From Treponema sp. (GTDB lineage Bacteria; Spirochaetota; Spirochaetia; Treponematales; Treponemataceae), in the NCBI GenBank assembly GCA_016286535.1, contig JAEESZ010000014.1:1-55137 (forward strand): a stretch of DNA of 55,137 nt. The letters run 5' to 3'. Position numbers and translations under genes: made by a program. Each line of letters begins with the position of its first letter. The stretch's first letter is position 1. The notes beneath the pieces were generated by a model. The model made no database searches and had not been told where the DNA came from. It saw only the letters and a program-made list of their open reading frames with translations. Shown here in pieces: positions 24,848 to 35,047 of this stretch.

Positions 24848-27433
24848 ATGGTTTATATTTTATTAAATATAATTGTAGCAGTAAGTTTTATATACTTTAC
24901 TCACTTAGTTGACAGCAGAGTTAAAACTGAATCTTTTGAAGTAAGTACTTTTTCCATTGCCCTGCTGCTTACCTGTGCAGAAGCAATTCTTCTTCTGGTA
25001 ACCATCATCTTTAAGAATTACTGGCTGGACGCAGTTACAACCCAGTTTATGAGGATTGTATTCTGTCTGGACGGTTTAATGTTTATTGCCGTTACTTTTG
25101 GTTTTATTTCTCTTTCTGCCCATACAAAGAAGTTTTTTCCAAGACTTGTTGAATTCCTTCTTGCCTTAGGTGTTATTGTTTTAGTATGGACTCGTTTTTC
25201 ACAGATAGACATTACTTACGACAAGGGTATTTTTATTCAGTCTGAATATCTTTTTGGACCGGAAGCAAGAAAATTCTTCCCTTGGACCTGGGTAACTGTT
25301 TACACAATGGTTTACAGATACATTCTTCCTGTTGTGGGCCTTTTAATCATGGCAATTAAGAGTGAAGAAAGGGCAACCCAGCTTCAGAAGAGTCAGGCAA
25401 TCGTAATTCTTGCGGCTCTTATTTTAATGTGGTTCTGCAGCTTTGTAATCAACTTTATTTCTAAAGTTATTCCTGCCTTCTCTATGCTTTATATGTTCGC
25501 ATATCTCTTTATGTATGTAGTAATATATTCAGCTCTGGTACAGGCTTCAGTTCCATCCGGAAAAACCTTATTCATCTTTGTTCTTAAGATTCTTATTTCT
25601 TATATTTTACCATCAGCTATCTTAGGTTTAGCCTGCATGTTCCTGCAGCCTTTGTACAATAACTTCCAGGTAACATATATAATCATCATTTCTCTTGTAT
25701 CAGTTGTCTGTGTTATTTATGCCTACTGGATTGGCGATGTTATTTCTAATTCAAGCCGTTTCTATACTGCAGATTACGGCAGTCAGCTGGAAAGAGACCT
25801 TACAACTATTGACTACGCTACCGGAGAAATGGACTACATTGCCAGCCGTATGTTTGATATTGTAAAGAACAATACAGAAACCGCTTCAATGAATGTTTAT
25901 ATTTTGAGCGGTCAGACAGAGCTTGAAATTGCTTATTCATCAAATAATACATCAGATAAAATTTCTGTAAATACACCGGGCTTTGATGCCCTGCTTAATA
26001 TAAACCGCAGTATTGTATTCCAGAGTCAGCTTGAAAAAGAACATGATCTTGCTGATGTTCGTATTCAGCTGCAGAAGTTTTTTGACAAATACAAGTGTGA
26101 CGTTCTTATTATCTTAAATGAAGGACATAATATTTTTGGAGTTATTACTTTAGGTTGTAAGGCAAATGGCGACCACTTCAAGGAATACGACTATAACGTA
26201 TTTGAAAAACTTTATTCACACTTCTTCGTATTTGGTTATTACATGAGAAACATTTCCAATAAAGAAATTATTGGTGTCGTAAACCGCGAAATCCGAATGT
26301 CTTCTCAGATTATTACTTCCATTCAGGAAAATATTGATCAGGTTCGTAATGATAAAATTGATACCGGATATCTGATGGTTCCTTCTCACAACATTGGTGG
26401 TGAATTTATTGATATGATTCGTCTTACAGCAACCCGCCATCTGTTCGTAGTTGGTGACTTGTCCGGAAAGGGTATTGCCGCTTCAATGAACATGGTTATC
26501 TTAAAGTCTATTATTCGAACTTATCTTGCAGAAACTCACGACTTTAAGGAACTGGTAGTAAAAACAAATACCTTTATCCGTGATTCTCTGCTTAAGGGAA
26601 CAATCTTTGCCGGACTTTTTGCTCTTGTAGATTTTGAAACCGATACCATGTATTACATCAACTGTGGTATTCCAGCCTTAATGATGTATACTCAGGTTTA
26701 TAACAACGTTATTGAAATTCAGGGTTCAGGCCACTTCCTGGGCTTCGTAAAAGATATTTCTCCATATATTTCTGTAAAAACTACTAAATTAAATCGTGGT
26801 GATATCATTCTTGCCTGTACAGACGGACTGGTACAGTCTCACTCATTGCGTGGTGAGCAGTATGGAAAGGAACGTATTCAGCAGGCTATTCTTGATAATT
26901 CAACCTATAACGCTCAGCGTATGGCCCAGTTTACTTTTGATGACCTTATTAAGTTCATGTCAAAGGAAATGGAAGATGATGTTTCTATTCTTGTTCTTAA
27001 ATATGAAGCTAAGAACGAGGTTGAAGAATATGCTGATGTAAAAGAAGAAGAGCAGGAAAAAGAAGTTCCGGAAGAAATTCAGGTTCCTGATTACGTAGAA
27101 GAAAGCAGCAGCGAAATTATTGAAGAACCATCAGATACAATTCAGCAGGATATTTCAATAGATTTACCTGAAACTCTTGAAGATAATGATTTGAAAGTAC
27201 CTGTAGAAGATTTTTCTTCGGAAGAGTTACCTGGCGAAATAGAAGAAAAGTCCTTTGAACTTGGCGGAGTGATTGCCGCAGAAGAAAGTGACCTTCCAAA
27301 ATCTATTCCGGAAGAAGCTTCTTCAATGGAAAGTCAGCCTGCCGCAAATATTCCTAAGGCAGATATTCCGGCTGGCGAAGAAATCCCGGATTTATCTGAT
27401 CTTGACCAGATGTTAAAAGAAGCCGGATTATAA
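24848..27433 (+). CDS. Multi-pass membrane SpoIIE/PP2C phosphatase with acidic C-terminal tail
   Basis: 861 residues: about eight to nine membrane helices in the first ~300 residues (7TM-receptor-like), a GAF-like region (about 325-465), a PP2C phosphatase domain (about 505-720; GGEFIDM, GDLSGKGIAASMNM, CTDGLVQ, DDVSILVL) and a ~140-residue tail very rich in Glu, Asp, Ser and Pro (about 722-861). The tail is unusual for this family and probably disordered. Second gene of the phosphatase-phosphatase-STAS operon, so both phosphatases may act on the same STAS protein in response to different cues. Confidence 0.88.
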   Translation: MVYILLNIIVAVSFIYFTHLVDSRVKTESFEVSTFSIALLLTCAEAILLLVTIIFKNYWLDAVTTQFMRIVFCLDGLMFIAVTFGFISLSAHTKKFFPRLVEFLLALGVIVLVWTRFSQIDITYDKGIFIQSEYLFGPEARKFFPWTWVTVYTMVYRYILPVVGLLIMAIKSEERATQLQKSQAIVILAALILMWFCSFVINFISKVIPAFSMLYMFAYLFMYVVIYSALVQASVPSGKTLFIFVLKILISYILPSAILGLACMFLQPLYNNFQVTYIIIISLVSVVCVIYAYWIGDVISNSSRFYTADYGSQLERDLTTIDYATGEMDYIASRMFDIVKNNTETASMNVYILSGQTELEIAYSSNNTSDKISVNTPGFDALLNINRSIVFQSQLEKEHDLADVRIQLQKFFDKYKCDVLIILNEGHNIFGVITLGCKANGDHFKEYDYNVFEKLYSHFFVFGYYMRNISNKEIIGVVNREIRMSSQIITSIQENIDQVRNDKIDTGYLMVPSHNIGGEFIDMIRLTATRHLFVVGDLSGKGIAASMNMVILKSIIRTYLAETHDFKELVVKTNTFIRDSLLKGTIFAGLFALVDFETDTMYYINCGIPALMMYTQVYNNVIEIQGSGHFLGFVKDISPYISVKTTKLNRGDIILACTDGLVQSHSLRGEQYGKERIQQAILDNSTYNAQRMAQFTFDDLIKFMSKEMEDDVSILVLKYEAKNEVEEYADVKEEEQEKEVPEEIQVPDYVEESSSEIIEEPSDTIQQDISIDLPETLEDNDLKVPVEDFSSEELPGEIEEKSFELGGVIAAEESDLPKSIPEEASSMESQPAANIPKADIPAGEEIPDLSDLDQMLKEAGL

Positions 27434-27448
27434 TAGCAGGAGAAAAAG

Positions 27449-27775
27449 ATGGAACAGTTAACAATTATCGAAAAAGAAGGTGCAAACTATAAAATGTATA
27501 AACTCCAGGGAGCATTAAATGCCTATACCCTTGGTGAATTTTCTGAAAAGCTATATTCAGATGTTGTAAAGATGAATGTTGTACTGGATATGTCTGAATT
27601 AATAGAACTTGATATGTCAGGCTTAGGTTGTCTGATGGCTGCCTTTAATGATTCAGAAGAGGCCGGAAAGAAATTGTATTTCCTTTCTCCTTCAAATGAA
27701 TCGCAGCAGGCCATTAACGCCAGCGGCTTTAAGTATATTTTCAATCTGGTAAACTCCGTTACGGAAGTTGCTTAG
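27449..27775 (+). CDS. STAS-domain anti-sigma factor antagonist
   Basis: 108 residues, a single STAS domain of the SpoIIAA/RsbV type. The loop DMSGLGCLMAAF (near 52-63) holds the serine usually phosphorylated by an anti-sigma kinase. CAGGAG precedes the ATG, 15 bases after the second phosphatase gene. By family knowledge the dephosphorylated form binds an anti-sigma factor or other target; no HATPase kinase gene is in this window. Confidence 0.88.
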   Translation: MEQLTIIEKEGANYKMYKLQGALNAYTLGEFSEKLYSDVVKMNVVLDMSELIELDMSGLGCLMAAFNDSEEAGKKLYFLSPSNESQQAINASGFKYIFNLVNSVTEVA

Positions 27776-27799
27776 TTTTTGAATAAGGCCTGTAAAAAG

Positions 27800-27846
27800 A
27801 AAAGCCTCCAGTCTTATATTTTTATAAGACCGGAGGCTTTTCTTTT
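27800..27846. terminator. Bidirectional terminator between the STAS gene and leuS
   Basis: AAAAGCCTCC-A-GTCTTATA pairs with TATAAGAC-C-GGAGGCTTTT (27800-27841) with one internal mismatch and a four-T loop; T-rich sequence follows and A-rich sequence precedes. It can stop the STAS operon from the left and leuS from the right. Confidence 0.88.
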
Positions 27847-27858
27847 TATTTCAGCTTA

Positions 27859-30414
27859 TTATCCCTTAACAACAATGTTTACAAGTTTGTTTGGAACTAC
27901 GATGCATTTTACAATTTCGTGGCCATCTGTAAATTTCTTTACGGCGTCACGGGCAAAAGCAGTTTCTTTAAGCTTGTCGTCTGCTGTGCCTGGGGCAGCT
28001 TCAAAGGTGTCGCGTTTCTTTCCGTTTACCATAACAACAATTGTTACAGCATCATCTTTTGCAAAGTCTGCGTTTACTGTTGGCCATGCAACATAAGCAA
28101 TGCTTTCTTTATTGCCAAGTTTTTCCCAGAGTTCTTCACCAAGGTGAGGTGCGTAAGGTGAAAGGACTTTTACGAAGTCGCTCCACATTGCCTTTGGAAC
28201 TTCCGGCAGCTTAGAAAGTTCGTTTATAAAAATCATCATCTGACTGATTGCGGTGTTGAAGTTGAGGCTTGCAGTATCATCAGTTACTTTTTTGATTGTC
28301 TGTGCAAAAGTCTTGCGGGCAGAAATCAATGCCTTGTCTTCAAGTTTTCCGTTAATGTCAATGTCATTCATTGGTTTTTCTGAAACAGCCCATACTTTTT
28401 CAAGGAAGCGGTGAATACCAACGATTCCCTGTGTAGCCCATGGTTTAGACATTGTAAGAGGACCCATAAACATTTCGTACATACGAACAGAATCGGCACC
28501 ATACTCCTTAATTTCATCATCAGGATTTACTACGTTCTTCAAAGACTTTGACATTTTTGCAACAATCTGTTCAAGTTCTTCGCCAGATGCTTTTTCGTAG
28601 TATTTTCCATCCTCGCGCTGTTCAACTTCATCAACAGGAACAAGAGTCTTGTCTTTGCGCTGGAATGCAAATGATGTAATCATACCCTGGTTAATAAGGC
28701 GCTGGAATGGTTCTTTTGTAGAAACAAGTCCTAAATCATATAAAACCTTGTGCCAGAAACGGGCATAAAGAAGGTGTAATACTGCATGTTCTGCTCCACC
28801 AATGTAAAGGTCTACCGGCATCCAGTAATTTTCTGCTTCTTTGCTGCAGAAAAGAGCATTGTTATGTGGATCAAGATAGCGTAAATAATACCAGCAACTT
28901 CCACCCCACTGAGGCATTGTGTTGGTTTCGCGTTTTGCAGCTCCACCGCATTTTGGACACTTGCAGTTTACCCATGAATCAATTGCGGCCAGAGGCGATT
29001 CACCGGTTCCTGTTGGCTGGTAAGATTTTACTTCTGGTAATTCAAGAGGAAGGTCTTCTTCTGGTACTGGAACTGTTCCACAAGTTGGACAGTGAATTAA
29101 AGGAATTGGTTCACCCCAGTAACGCTGGCGGCTGTATACCCAGTCACGGAGTTTATAGTTAATTGCTTTACGGCCAATTTTCTTTTCTTCAAGGAATTCC
29201 AGCATCTTAGCAATTGCATCTGCCTTGTTAAGACCATCAAGGAATTCTGAGTTTACATGGATTCCGTCCTGAGTCCATGCCTGAGTCTGTACGTCAACTT
29301 CGCTCTTTAATACTTCGATGATTGGAAGATTGAACTTCTTTGCAAATTCCCAGTCGCGGTCATCGTGGGCAGGAACAGCCATAATTGCTCCTGTACCATA
29401 AGAAATAAGAACATAATCTGCAATCCAGATTGGAATGAGTTTTCCGTTTACAGGGTTGATTGCATAGCTTCCGGAGAATACACCGGTCTTGTCCTTTGCA
29501 AGGTCTGTACGCTCAAGATCTGATTTTTTTGCAGCTTCTTCCTGGTATTTTTTTACAGCTTCTGCCTGTTCAGGGCTTGTAATTTCTGGAATAATCTTAT
29601 GTTCAGGAGAAACAACCATATAAGTTGCGCCGAAAAGGGTATCACAGCGGGTTGTATAAACTGTAAGGCTCTTATCGGTTGGCTTTCCGTCTTTATCTGC
29701 TACGGTAAAAGTAACTTCTGCACCTGTAGATTTTCCAATCCAGTTATGCTGCATGGCTTTTACACTTTCAGGCCAGTCAAGACCTTCCAGGTCCTTATCA
29801 AGACGGTCAGCATAATCTGTAATTTTTAAAATCCACTGGCGGATTGTTTTGTGAGTAACCTGAGAATGACAGCGTTCACATCTGCCTTCTTTTACCTCTT
29901 CGTTAGCAAGACCTGTCATACATGATGGACACCAGTTAATTGGAGTCTGAGCTTCGTATGCCAGTCCCTTTTTGTATAACTGAAGGAAAATCCACTGGGT
30001 CCATTTGTAATATGATGGTTCGCAGGTAGAAACGCAGCGGTCCCAGTCATAAGAAAAACCAAGAGATTTAATCTGCTGGGTAAATTTTTCTATATTTGCA
30101 TTAGTTGTAATTTTTGGATGGGTACCAGTTTTAATTGCGTAGTTTTCTGCTGGCAGACCAAAAGAGTCAAATCCCATTGGATGTAGGACATTGTATCCAT
30201 TCATTCTTAGATATCGGCAATAAATATCTGTGGCTGTGTAGCCTTCAGGGTGACCTACATGTAATCCGGCGGCACTTGGGTATGGGAACATATCAAGTAC
30301 ATACATGCGCTTTTCTTTTGGGAAAGATTCATCTTCTCTTACTTTAAAGATTTTGTTGTCTTCCCAATACTTTTGCCATTTAGGTTCAATGTTTTGAAAT
30401 GGATACTTTGACAT
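27859..30414 (-). CDS. leuS: Leucyl-tRNA synthetase
   Basis: Charges tRNA-Leu. 851 residues, usual length. Class I signatures are the HIGH-type [12 protein letters not shown] near 52 and [14 protein letters not shown] near 620. The CP1 editing domain lies between ([19 protein letters not shown]), and zinc-type CxxC pairs are present (CPSC, CERC, CPTC, CPKC). Monocistronic: it ends at the bidirectional terminator, and 84 bases separate its start from the DtxR-led operon upstream. No T-box leader is seen. Confidence 0.98.
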   Translation of the reverse strand: MSKYPFQNIEPKWQKYWEDNKIFKVREDESFPKEKRMYVLDMFPYPSAAGLHVGHPEGYTATDIYCRYLRMNGYNVLHPMGFDSFGLPAENYAIKTGTHPKITTNANIEKFTQQIKSLGFSYDWDRCVSTCEPSYYKWTQWIFLQLYKKGLAYEAQTPINWCPSCMTGLANEEVKEGRCERCHSQVTHKTIRQWILKITDYADRLDKDLEGLDWPESVKAMQHNWIGKSTGAEVTFTVADKDGKPTDKSLTVYTTRCDTLFGATYMVVSPEHKIIPEITSPEQAEAVKKYQEEAAKKSDLERTDLAKDKTGVFSGSYAINPVNGKLIPIWIADYVLISYGTGAIMAVPAHDDRDWEFAKKFNLPIIEVLKSEVDVQTQAWTQDGIHVNSEFLDGLNKADAIAKMLEFLEEKKIGRKAINYKLRDWVYSRQRYWGEPIPLIHCPTCGTVPVPEEDLPLELPEVKSYQPTGTGESPLAAIDSWVNCKCPKCGGAAKRETNTMPQWGGSCWYYLRYLDPHNNALFCSKEAENYWMPVDLYIGGAEHAVLHLLYARFWHKVLYDLGLVSTKEPFQRLINQGMITSFAFQRKDKTLVPVDEVEQREDGKYYEKASGEELEQIVAKMSKSLKNVVNPDDEIKEYGADSVRMYEMFMGPLTMSKPWATQGIVGIHRFLEKVWAVSEKPMNDIDINGKLEDKALISARKTFAQTIKKVTDDTASLNFNTAISQMMIFINELSKLPEVPKAMWSDFVKVLSPYAPHLGEELWEKLGNKESIAYVAWPTVNADFAKDDAVTIVVMVNGKKRDTFEAAPGTADDKLKETAFARDAVKKFTDGHEIVKCIVVPNKLVNIVVKG

Positions 30415-30498
30415 TTAAAAAACTCCTATTGAAATAATGCCTATATTATAATGAAAAAATTATTATGTGAAAATATGGGCTTAATTTGTGCCTTATGG

Positions 30499-31002
30499 TT
30501 AAAACTCTACTTTGTTGGCATTTAAGAAAGAGTAGGTGATTCCGCCTTCCAGCTCAAGCTTGCAGAAACGTCCTGTTACGGTAATTTCGCTGCCTTCTGG
30601 AGGATAATCTTCAGGAAATTTGTGCTCTCCCTGCCAGACGAATTCCAGGCCTTCCTGACAGCAGGCTGTGGCGTCCTGAACTATTACAGAAAAGTAATGA
30701 TTGTTTGTGGTTGGGTCTGTTGCAACATAAAAAAGACCCTTTGCTTTTATAGTTTTTCCCTCGTATTCTTCCGGCATAATCAGCATATTAAAAACTTCTG
30801 CATAAACCATGGTTGCCGACATATTTGTAAAATCTATATCAACAGTGTCAGAAAAGTCTGAACTTATGCGGGAAAGTTCCTGCTGACTTGGAAGATTTGT
30901 AGAATCAAAAACTATTTCCTTTGTTTTATTTTTGCTGCAGCCTGAAAGAAAAATCAGACAGGCAGAAGATATAATTACTGTGCTGAACTTGTAATGCTTC
31001 AT
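30499..31002 (-). CDS. Lipoprotein with OB-like, Cys-Cys-containing domain
   Basis: 167 residues from the ATG at 31002, which lies directly after the TIGR03545 stop; a start four codons earlier would overlap that gene. Signal peptide with lipobox LSGC. The mature part has a conserved-looking core (SATMVYAEVFNMLIMPEEYEGKTI, then a DATACCQEGLEF segment) that I have seen in small lipoproteins of Firmicutes and spirochaetes, sometimes near metal-uptake genes. Function unknown; the double cysteine could bind metal. Last gene of the DtxR-PAP2-TIGR03546-TIGR03545 operon. Confidence 0.75.
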   Translation of the reverse strand: MKHYKFSTVIISSACLIFLSGCSKNKTKEIVFDSTNLPSQQELSRISSDFSDTVDIDFTNMSATMVYAEVFNMLIMPEEYEGKTIKAKGLFYVATDPTTNNHYFSVIVQDATACCQEGLEFVWQGEHKFPEDYPPEGSEITVTGRFCKLELEGGITYSFLNANKVEF

Positions 31003-31003
31003 T

Positions 31004-33217
31004 TTAGTTTCCAAAAAGTCCTTTTAATTTACTTGCCGCAGCTTCCCCAGCCTTTGTTTTAGCTTCGTCTAATTTTGAAGAGGCAGAATCGGTAAGCATT
31101 TTTGCAGCTTCTTTTTTCTTTGCTTCAAGCTGCTCACTCAGATTGTTCAGGGAATTCTTAGAATCGTTTATTTTATTTTTGATGTCTTCAAAACTTGATA
31201 TTTCTCCAAGAGCTCCCTTTGAATACTCATTGATTTTAGCAGTAAGTTCGCTCTCAACAGATTTTTTTACCTGGTCAAGCTGAGCATTCATTTCTGAACT
31301 GAAGGCAGATGCAAATTTTTTATCTGCATCTGAGGAAATCTGAAGAATAAGGCCGTCCTTTTCTGTATAGCCGCCAGTTACTCCCAGAGTCATCTGATTG
31401 ATTTTTGAAAGTACGCTTGAATAGATTTTAGATGCATATTCAGGTTCAAAAGGATTTGTTGTAATCTTCAAATCTGAAAAATTACCGTTTCCGTTTAAGG
31501 TAAATCCCTCTGTGCCGTAAACGGATGCATTAAAGCTTAAGTTTCCTTTTGTATCAAAAGAAGGCACTCCATTTCCATCTCCAAAATATGAAGAAGGAAT
31601 AAGGAGAGGTAAAGAAGAGCAGGAATAATCTGCACTAATAAGAGCCTCGTTTGAATTAGAGCGGCAGTCTACTACAACTTTTGCCTTATGGTCTATGCCG
31701 GCCCTGTTCATAATAAAGTCTGCCTGGGCAGGTTTTCCAAGGGCATCCTGATCTGTAGAGATATTGCTTGCAGAAATCGTAATGCCCTTTCCTGATCCCT
31801 GAGCTTTCTTTATCCAGAAACGTGGAGTTGTGTCTCCCTTAAAGTATACGTCTCTTCCGCTCTGGCGGCTTCCTGCAACAGCCTTTGTCTTTGCCTTTTT
31901 AGTTTTTTTAGGAGTCTGGTAAGAGCTGTTTTTAATTTCCAGAAGCTTGTTTATAGCCTTGTAGGCGTATGGATAGTATTTTCCTAAAAGGCTGTAGCCC
32001 AGCTTATTAAAGTAGCCTGATATAATGTTTTTTGTATCAGAAAGCTTAAAGGAAGTGATTTTTGAAATTTCTTCTGAAGCAAGATTTTTGTCGTGCTTAA
32101 TTGCATCTGTAATCTGCTGTGAAAGACTGCTTACCTGGTCAGTAGAAGTCTTAAAATTGTCTACAACTTTTGTAGTTTCTTCTTTTAGGGAATTTACTTC
32201 GGTAATAGCCTTATTGATAGTTTCAATTGCTTCCTGAATCTTTACAGGATTATTTTTGATTGCAGAAAAATCATAGTTTACGGCATCGTTTACAGAAGTG
32301 CGGGTAGATTCAACTTTTGCAGAAATGGTCTGAGGAGTTTCTTTCCATTCTTTGTTGATTTTTTCTACAGCCTCTTTTACTTCCTGGCTTACGGCAGGAG
32401 TCTGTAAATTAGAATAGCAGTTATCTATGATGGTTTTTGGATTATACTGATTAAATAAAGCTGTAATTTCTTCGTTTGTTGTTGCTGCAATTTTTTCTTT
32501 TAAGCTTTCCATAACAGGAGTGCTCTGAGCCTTCTTTGCCTCTTTTGCAGCCTTTTTAGCTTTTTTCTTTTCAATCTTTGCAAGTCTTTGTGCTGTTAAA
32601 TCTCCGGAATATTTACGTTCTTTTCCGGTTTCTATTCCTAAAACTGTTAAATCTTCAGCAACAAAATGGGCTCTAAGCAGCTGAGGGAAAGAAAAATCAA
32701 TATTAAGATTTTCTATGGAGAATAAATCCTTCATAGGGTTATTTTTGTCTGCAACTTCAAAATTCTTCATTGTAAAGGAAGAAGAAAGAAATTTAAGGTT
32801 CAGATATTCAATATCACACTTTGCTTCAAAAATAGATTCGCAGCTGCTTGTGATTATTTTTCTGCAGATAAAGTTTTTGGTAAGGGTGATTGCAGTTCCT
32901 GCCGCAAGTAAAAATATGATTACTGCAAAGAGTGGCAGCAGCTTGAAGCGGCCTTTCTGTTTTTTTATGGACTTAGCTATTAAAACAAGTCTTTTCTGAT
33001 CTTTTGCAGTTACAGTTAAATCATTTGGAATTGAATAAAGAGGGATTTCTTTCTTTCCCTTTTTTCCTGTCTGACTGATAAAACCTTTTAAGAATTTTTT
33101 ATCATCTTCTATAAAAATCTTTTTATATATCTTTTTATCAAGTGATTTTTTTGTATATTGTTTTTTGAAAAGAGAAGGAACCTTAATTGCTTTCTGTTTT
33201 GGTGTACGTTTTGCCAT
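31004..33217 (-). CDS. TIGR03545-family envelope protein (AsmA-like)
   Basis: 737 residues: a basic N-terminal ~90 residues, one membrane helix (about 95-117), then a long extracytoplasmic part with AsmA-like beta character near 130-190 (IEYLNLKFLSSSFTMKNFEV), an Ala/Lys/Glu-rich helical middle (about 205-410) and a beta-rich C-terminal half ending in a coiled segment. TIGR03545 proteins are encoded next to TIGR03546 proteins, as here (stop and start overlap as TAATG). AsmA relatives shuttle lipids between membranes; that role is inferred. Confidence 0.8.
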   Translation of the reverse strand: MAKRTPKQKAIKVPSLFKKQYTKKSLDKKIYKKIFIEDDKKFLKGFISQTGKKGKKEIPLYSIPNDLTVTAKDQKRLVLIAKSIKKQKGRFKLLPLFAVIIFLLAAGTAITLTKNFICRKIITSSCESIFEAKCDIEYLNLKFLSSSFTMKNFEVADKNNPMKDLFSIENLNIDFSFPQLLRAHFVAEDLTVLGIETGKERKYSGDLTAQRLAKIEKKKAKKAAKEAKKAQSTPVMESLKEKIAATTNEEITALFNQYNPKTIIDNCYSNLQTPAVSQEVKEAVEKINKEWKETPQTISAKVESTRTSVNDAVNYDFSAIKNNPVKIQEAIETINKAITEVNSLKEETTKVVDNFKTSTDQVSSLSQQITDAIKHDKNLASEEISKITSFKLSDTKNIISGYFNKLGYSLLGKYYPYAYKAINKLLEIKNSSYQTPKKTKKAKTKAVAGSRQSGRDVYFKGDTTPRFWIKKAQGSGKGITISASNISTDQDALGKPAQADFIMNRAGIDHKAKVVVDCRSNSNEALISADYSCSSLPLLIPSSYFGDGNGVPSFDTKGNLSFNASVYGTEGFTLNGNGNFSDLKITTNPFEPEYASKIYSSVLSKINQMTLGVTGGYTEKDGLILQISSDADKKFASAFSSEMNAQLDQVKKSVESELTAKINEYSKGALGEISSFEDIKNKINDSKNSLNNLSEQLEAKKKEAAKMLTDSASSKLDEAKTKAGEAAASKLKGLFGN

Positions 33218-33720
33218 TACATTACCTCCTTAATTTTGCTTACCAGCGGTAATTTTGAGATGATTTTTACCAGTCTGGTTTTTCTTACGAGAGGAACCAT
33301 CTTGTTTCTCCACAACTGGATAATGGCCTTTGAAATAAAATAAAGTGGAATATATAAGAGCAGGGAGCAGAGCAGGGAGCCCATCACAATGGAATTGTAA
33401 AATCTTGTATAGCCGACTAAAGGAATCTTTATGAGGAAAACGAAAAGTGGCTGTAAAAAGTCTGTCTTGAGGACAAAGTATCCGACTGTGTCAAAGAGAG
33501 AATCAAAGAAAGGGGATGCAAGTGTGAAAATGAGGGTAAATATAAGAAAAGCACTTTTTTGCATTCTTAAAAAAATGAATAAAACTGCAAGAATGTACCA
33601 TAAGGCATTGTCTTTTGGTAAAAATCCAAGGATCATTCCGCAGCAAACTGCATGAGCAATCTCTCCCGGATGAGAGTTCTTATTTAAAGCCTTAAAAAAT
33701 TTTACAATTGCTTTAAGCAT
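33217..33720 (-). CDS. TIGR03546-family membrane protein
   Basis: 167 residues with about three hydrophobic segments (near 22-50, 56-75 and 110-132) and a basic C-terminus. The N-terminal pattern (SHPGEIAHAVCCGMILGFLPKDN) is that of DUF2062/TIGR03546 proteins. The gene stop overlaps the start of the TIGR03545 gene by one base, a pairing seen for these two families. 20 bases separate it from the PAP2 gene. Exact function unknown; envelope assembly is plausible. Confidence 0.8.
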   Translation of the reverse strand: MLKAIVKFFKALNKNSHPGEIAHAVCCGMILGFLPKDNALWYILAVLFIFLRMQKSAFLIFTLIFTLASPFFDSLFDTVGYFVLKTDFLQPLFVFLIKIPLVGYTRFYNSIVMGSLLCSLLLYIPLYFISKAIIQLWRNKMVPLVRKTRLVKIISKLPLVSKIKEVM

Positions 33721-33740
33721 TTTAAACTCCTGTATACTTC

Positions 33741-34538
33741 TTATAATTTTATATTGATGTCTAAACTTAATGGCGAAAGTGATATTTCTACATTATCATT
33801 TTTTTTATGAGGTGTGATTGTGTGAAGCCATGGAACTACAAAGCCGCAGAGACTTCCTATGGCAGCTCCGGTAAGAACGTCTGTAAGAAAGTGATTACCG
33901 CTTGCCATTCTTAAGGCTCCGACTGTAAAAGCAAGGGTGTAAGAAAGGCCTGCTACAGGGTACTTCCATGCGGAATCGGGATAGTATTTTGCAAATACAT
34001 AAGTTGTAAAGCCAGCCAGAGAAAATGCAAAGCTTGTGTGGCCTGACGGAAAGGAGTTTGACCAGTCACCGTCGGCTATAGCTTTGGAAGGGGGATTATC
34101 GTAGTACATGTAAGGTCTTATTCTGTTTACGCAGAGTTTTCCCAGTTCTTTTAAGCCCCAGGTCCACATTACAGTTTCTAGGTACATTGTATAGACTGTA
34201 AGGTATTCCTTTTTGTCCAGAGTCAAAAAGATTGCAGGGGCCGCAAATAAAAGGCCTTCTGTGGCACTTGCTGTAAGGTCCAGTCCTTTTGAATAGGGGT
34301 TCATAAAGGCGCGGTCAATTGAAGGAACTGAGGAAAGGTCGAAGGTGGAAGGCAGTTCCATTCTGTTGAGTTTAAGCACCTTGTCGCAGAGTAAATCTGC
34401 AGAATCCAGGGTCAGGGCTCCGCCAAGTAAAATACCGTCTGTCATCCAGGAAAGATGAAATACATCTTCTTTTTGCTGGGAAAAGGCAGTATTTATAAAG
34501 AGAAGAAAGGCTGTAGTAAGAATTATGATTTTTTTCAT
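33741..34538 (-). CDS. PAP2-superfamily phosphatase
   Basis: 265 residues with signal peptide (about 1-20) and several membrane-spanning stretches. The three acid-phosphatase motifs are present: KLCVNRIRP, the PSGH of NSFPSGHTS and RMASGNHFLTD, with both catalytic histidines. Such enzymes remove phosphate from lipid phosphates (phosphatidate, undecaprenyl diphosphate or lipid A type) outside the cytoplasm. Its ATG overlaps the DtxR stop by four bases (ATGA), so translation is coupled to the regulator. Substrate is not evident. Confidence 0.88.
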   Translation of the reverse strand: MKKIIILTTAFLLFINTAFSQQKEDVFHLSWMTDGILLGGALTLDSADLLCDKVLKLNRMELPSTFDLSSVPSIDRAFMNPYSKGLDLTASATEGLLFAAPAIFLTLDKKEYLTVYTMYLETVMWTWGLKELGKLCVNRIRPYMYYDNPPSKAIADGDWSNSFPSGHTSFAFSLAGFTTYVFAKYYPDSAWKYPVAGLSYTLAFTVGALRMASGNHFLTDVLTGAAIGSLCGFVVPWLHTITPHKKNDNVEISLSPLSLDINIKL

Positions 34539-34918
34539 TTTGTATTCAGATATTTCTTGTATTTTTTGTAGGCCTTTTTAATTGCGGTAAAGGTTTCCGG
34601 ACTTAAGTCGTGTTCTATTTTGCAGGCATCATCAGAAGCAATTTCTTCCTTTACGCCAATCAGCTTAAAGATTTCTGTAAGGGTTGTGTGTCGTTCGTAA
34701 ATAGTTTCAGCAATTTCCTGTCCTGAAGGTTCAAGCAAAATAGTGCCGTCTTCTGCAATTTTTAGGTAGCCTTCTTTCTGAAGGTTGTGTATTGCAATAC
34801 TTATAGTAGGTCTTGAAAATTCCATTTCGTTTGCAATATCAATGGAACGAACCGGTCCTTTTTTTGAGAGGACAAGAATTGTTTCAAGATACATCTGTGA
34901 AGATTCTGTTACATTCAT
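34535..34918 (-). CDS. DtxR/MntR-family transcriptional regulator
   Basis: 127 residues from the ATG at 34918 (AAGGAAA upstream; an earlier in-frame TTG is weaker). N-terminal winged helix (MYLETILVLSKKGPVRSIDIANEM, then SRPTISIAIHNLQKEGYL) and the helical metal-binding/dimer domain with H-D/E residues (ERHTTLTEIF, CKIEHDLS). No C-terminal SH3 domain, so MntR-like in size. It leads a five-gene envelope operon rather than a metal transporter, which is unusual. Metal (Mn or Fe) is likely by family but not shown. Confidence 0.85.
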   Translation of the reverse strand: MNVTESSQMYLETILVLSKKGPVRSIDIANEMEFSRPTISIAIHNLQKEGYLKIAEDGTILLEPSGQEIAETIYERHTTLTEIFKLIGVKEEIASDDACKIEHDLSPETFTAIKKAYKKYKKYLNTK

Positions 34919-34992
34919 TTGTATTTCCTTTTCCAATTGTAATTATATAACACTAACATTCTAGCATAAATGAAAAAGAAAATATATAAAAA

Positions 34993-35020
34993 AAGCCTTC
35001 TTCCTGAGGAAGAAGGCTTG
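34993..35020 (-). terminator. Terminator of the outer-membrane protein gene
   Basis: AAGCCTTCTTCCT (34993-35005) is followed after one base by its reverse complement (35007-35019), a 13-bp dyad. On the minus strand, reading from the gene ending at 35048, it is followed by seven T. Confidence 0.85.
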
Positions 35021-35047
35021 TATATTTTTATCTAACCTGATCTGCTA

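Noticed and set aside
27779..28161. Plus-strand reading frames over the 3' end of leuS
   Set aside because: Shadows of leuS; they begin inside the bidirectional terminator and have no family signature.
30415..30498. T-box or other leader upstream of leuS
   Set aside because: The gap is only 84 bases and shows no T-box core or specifier hairpin.
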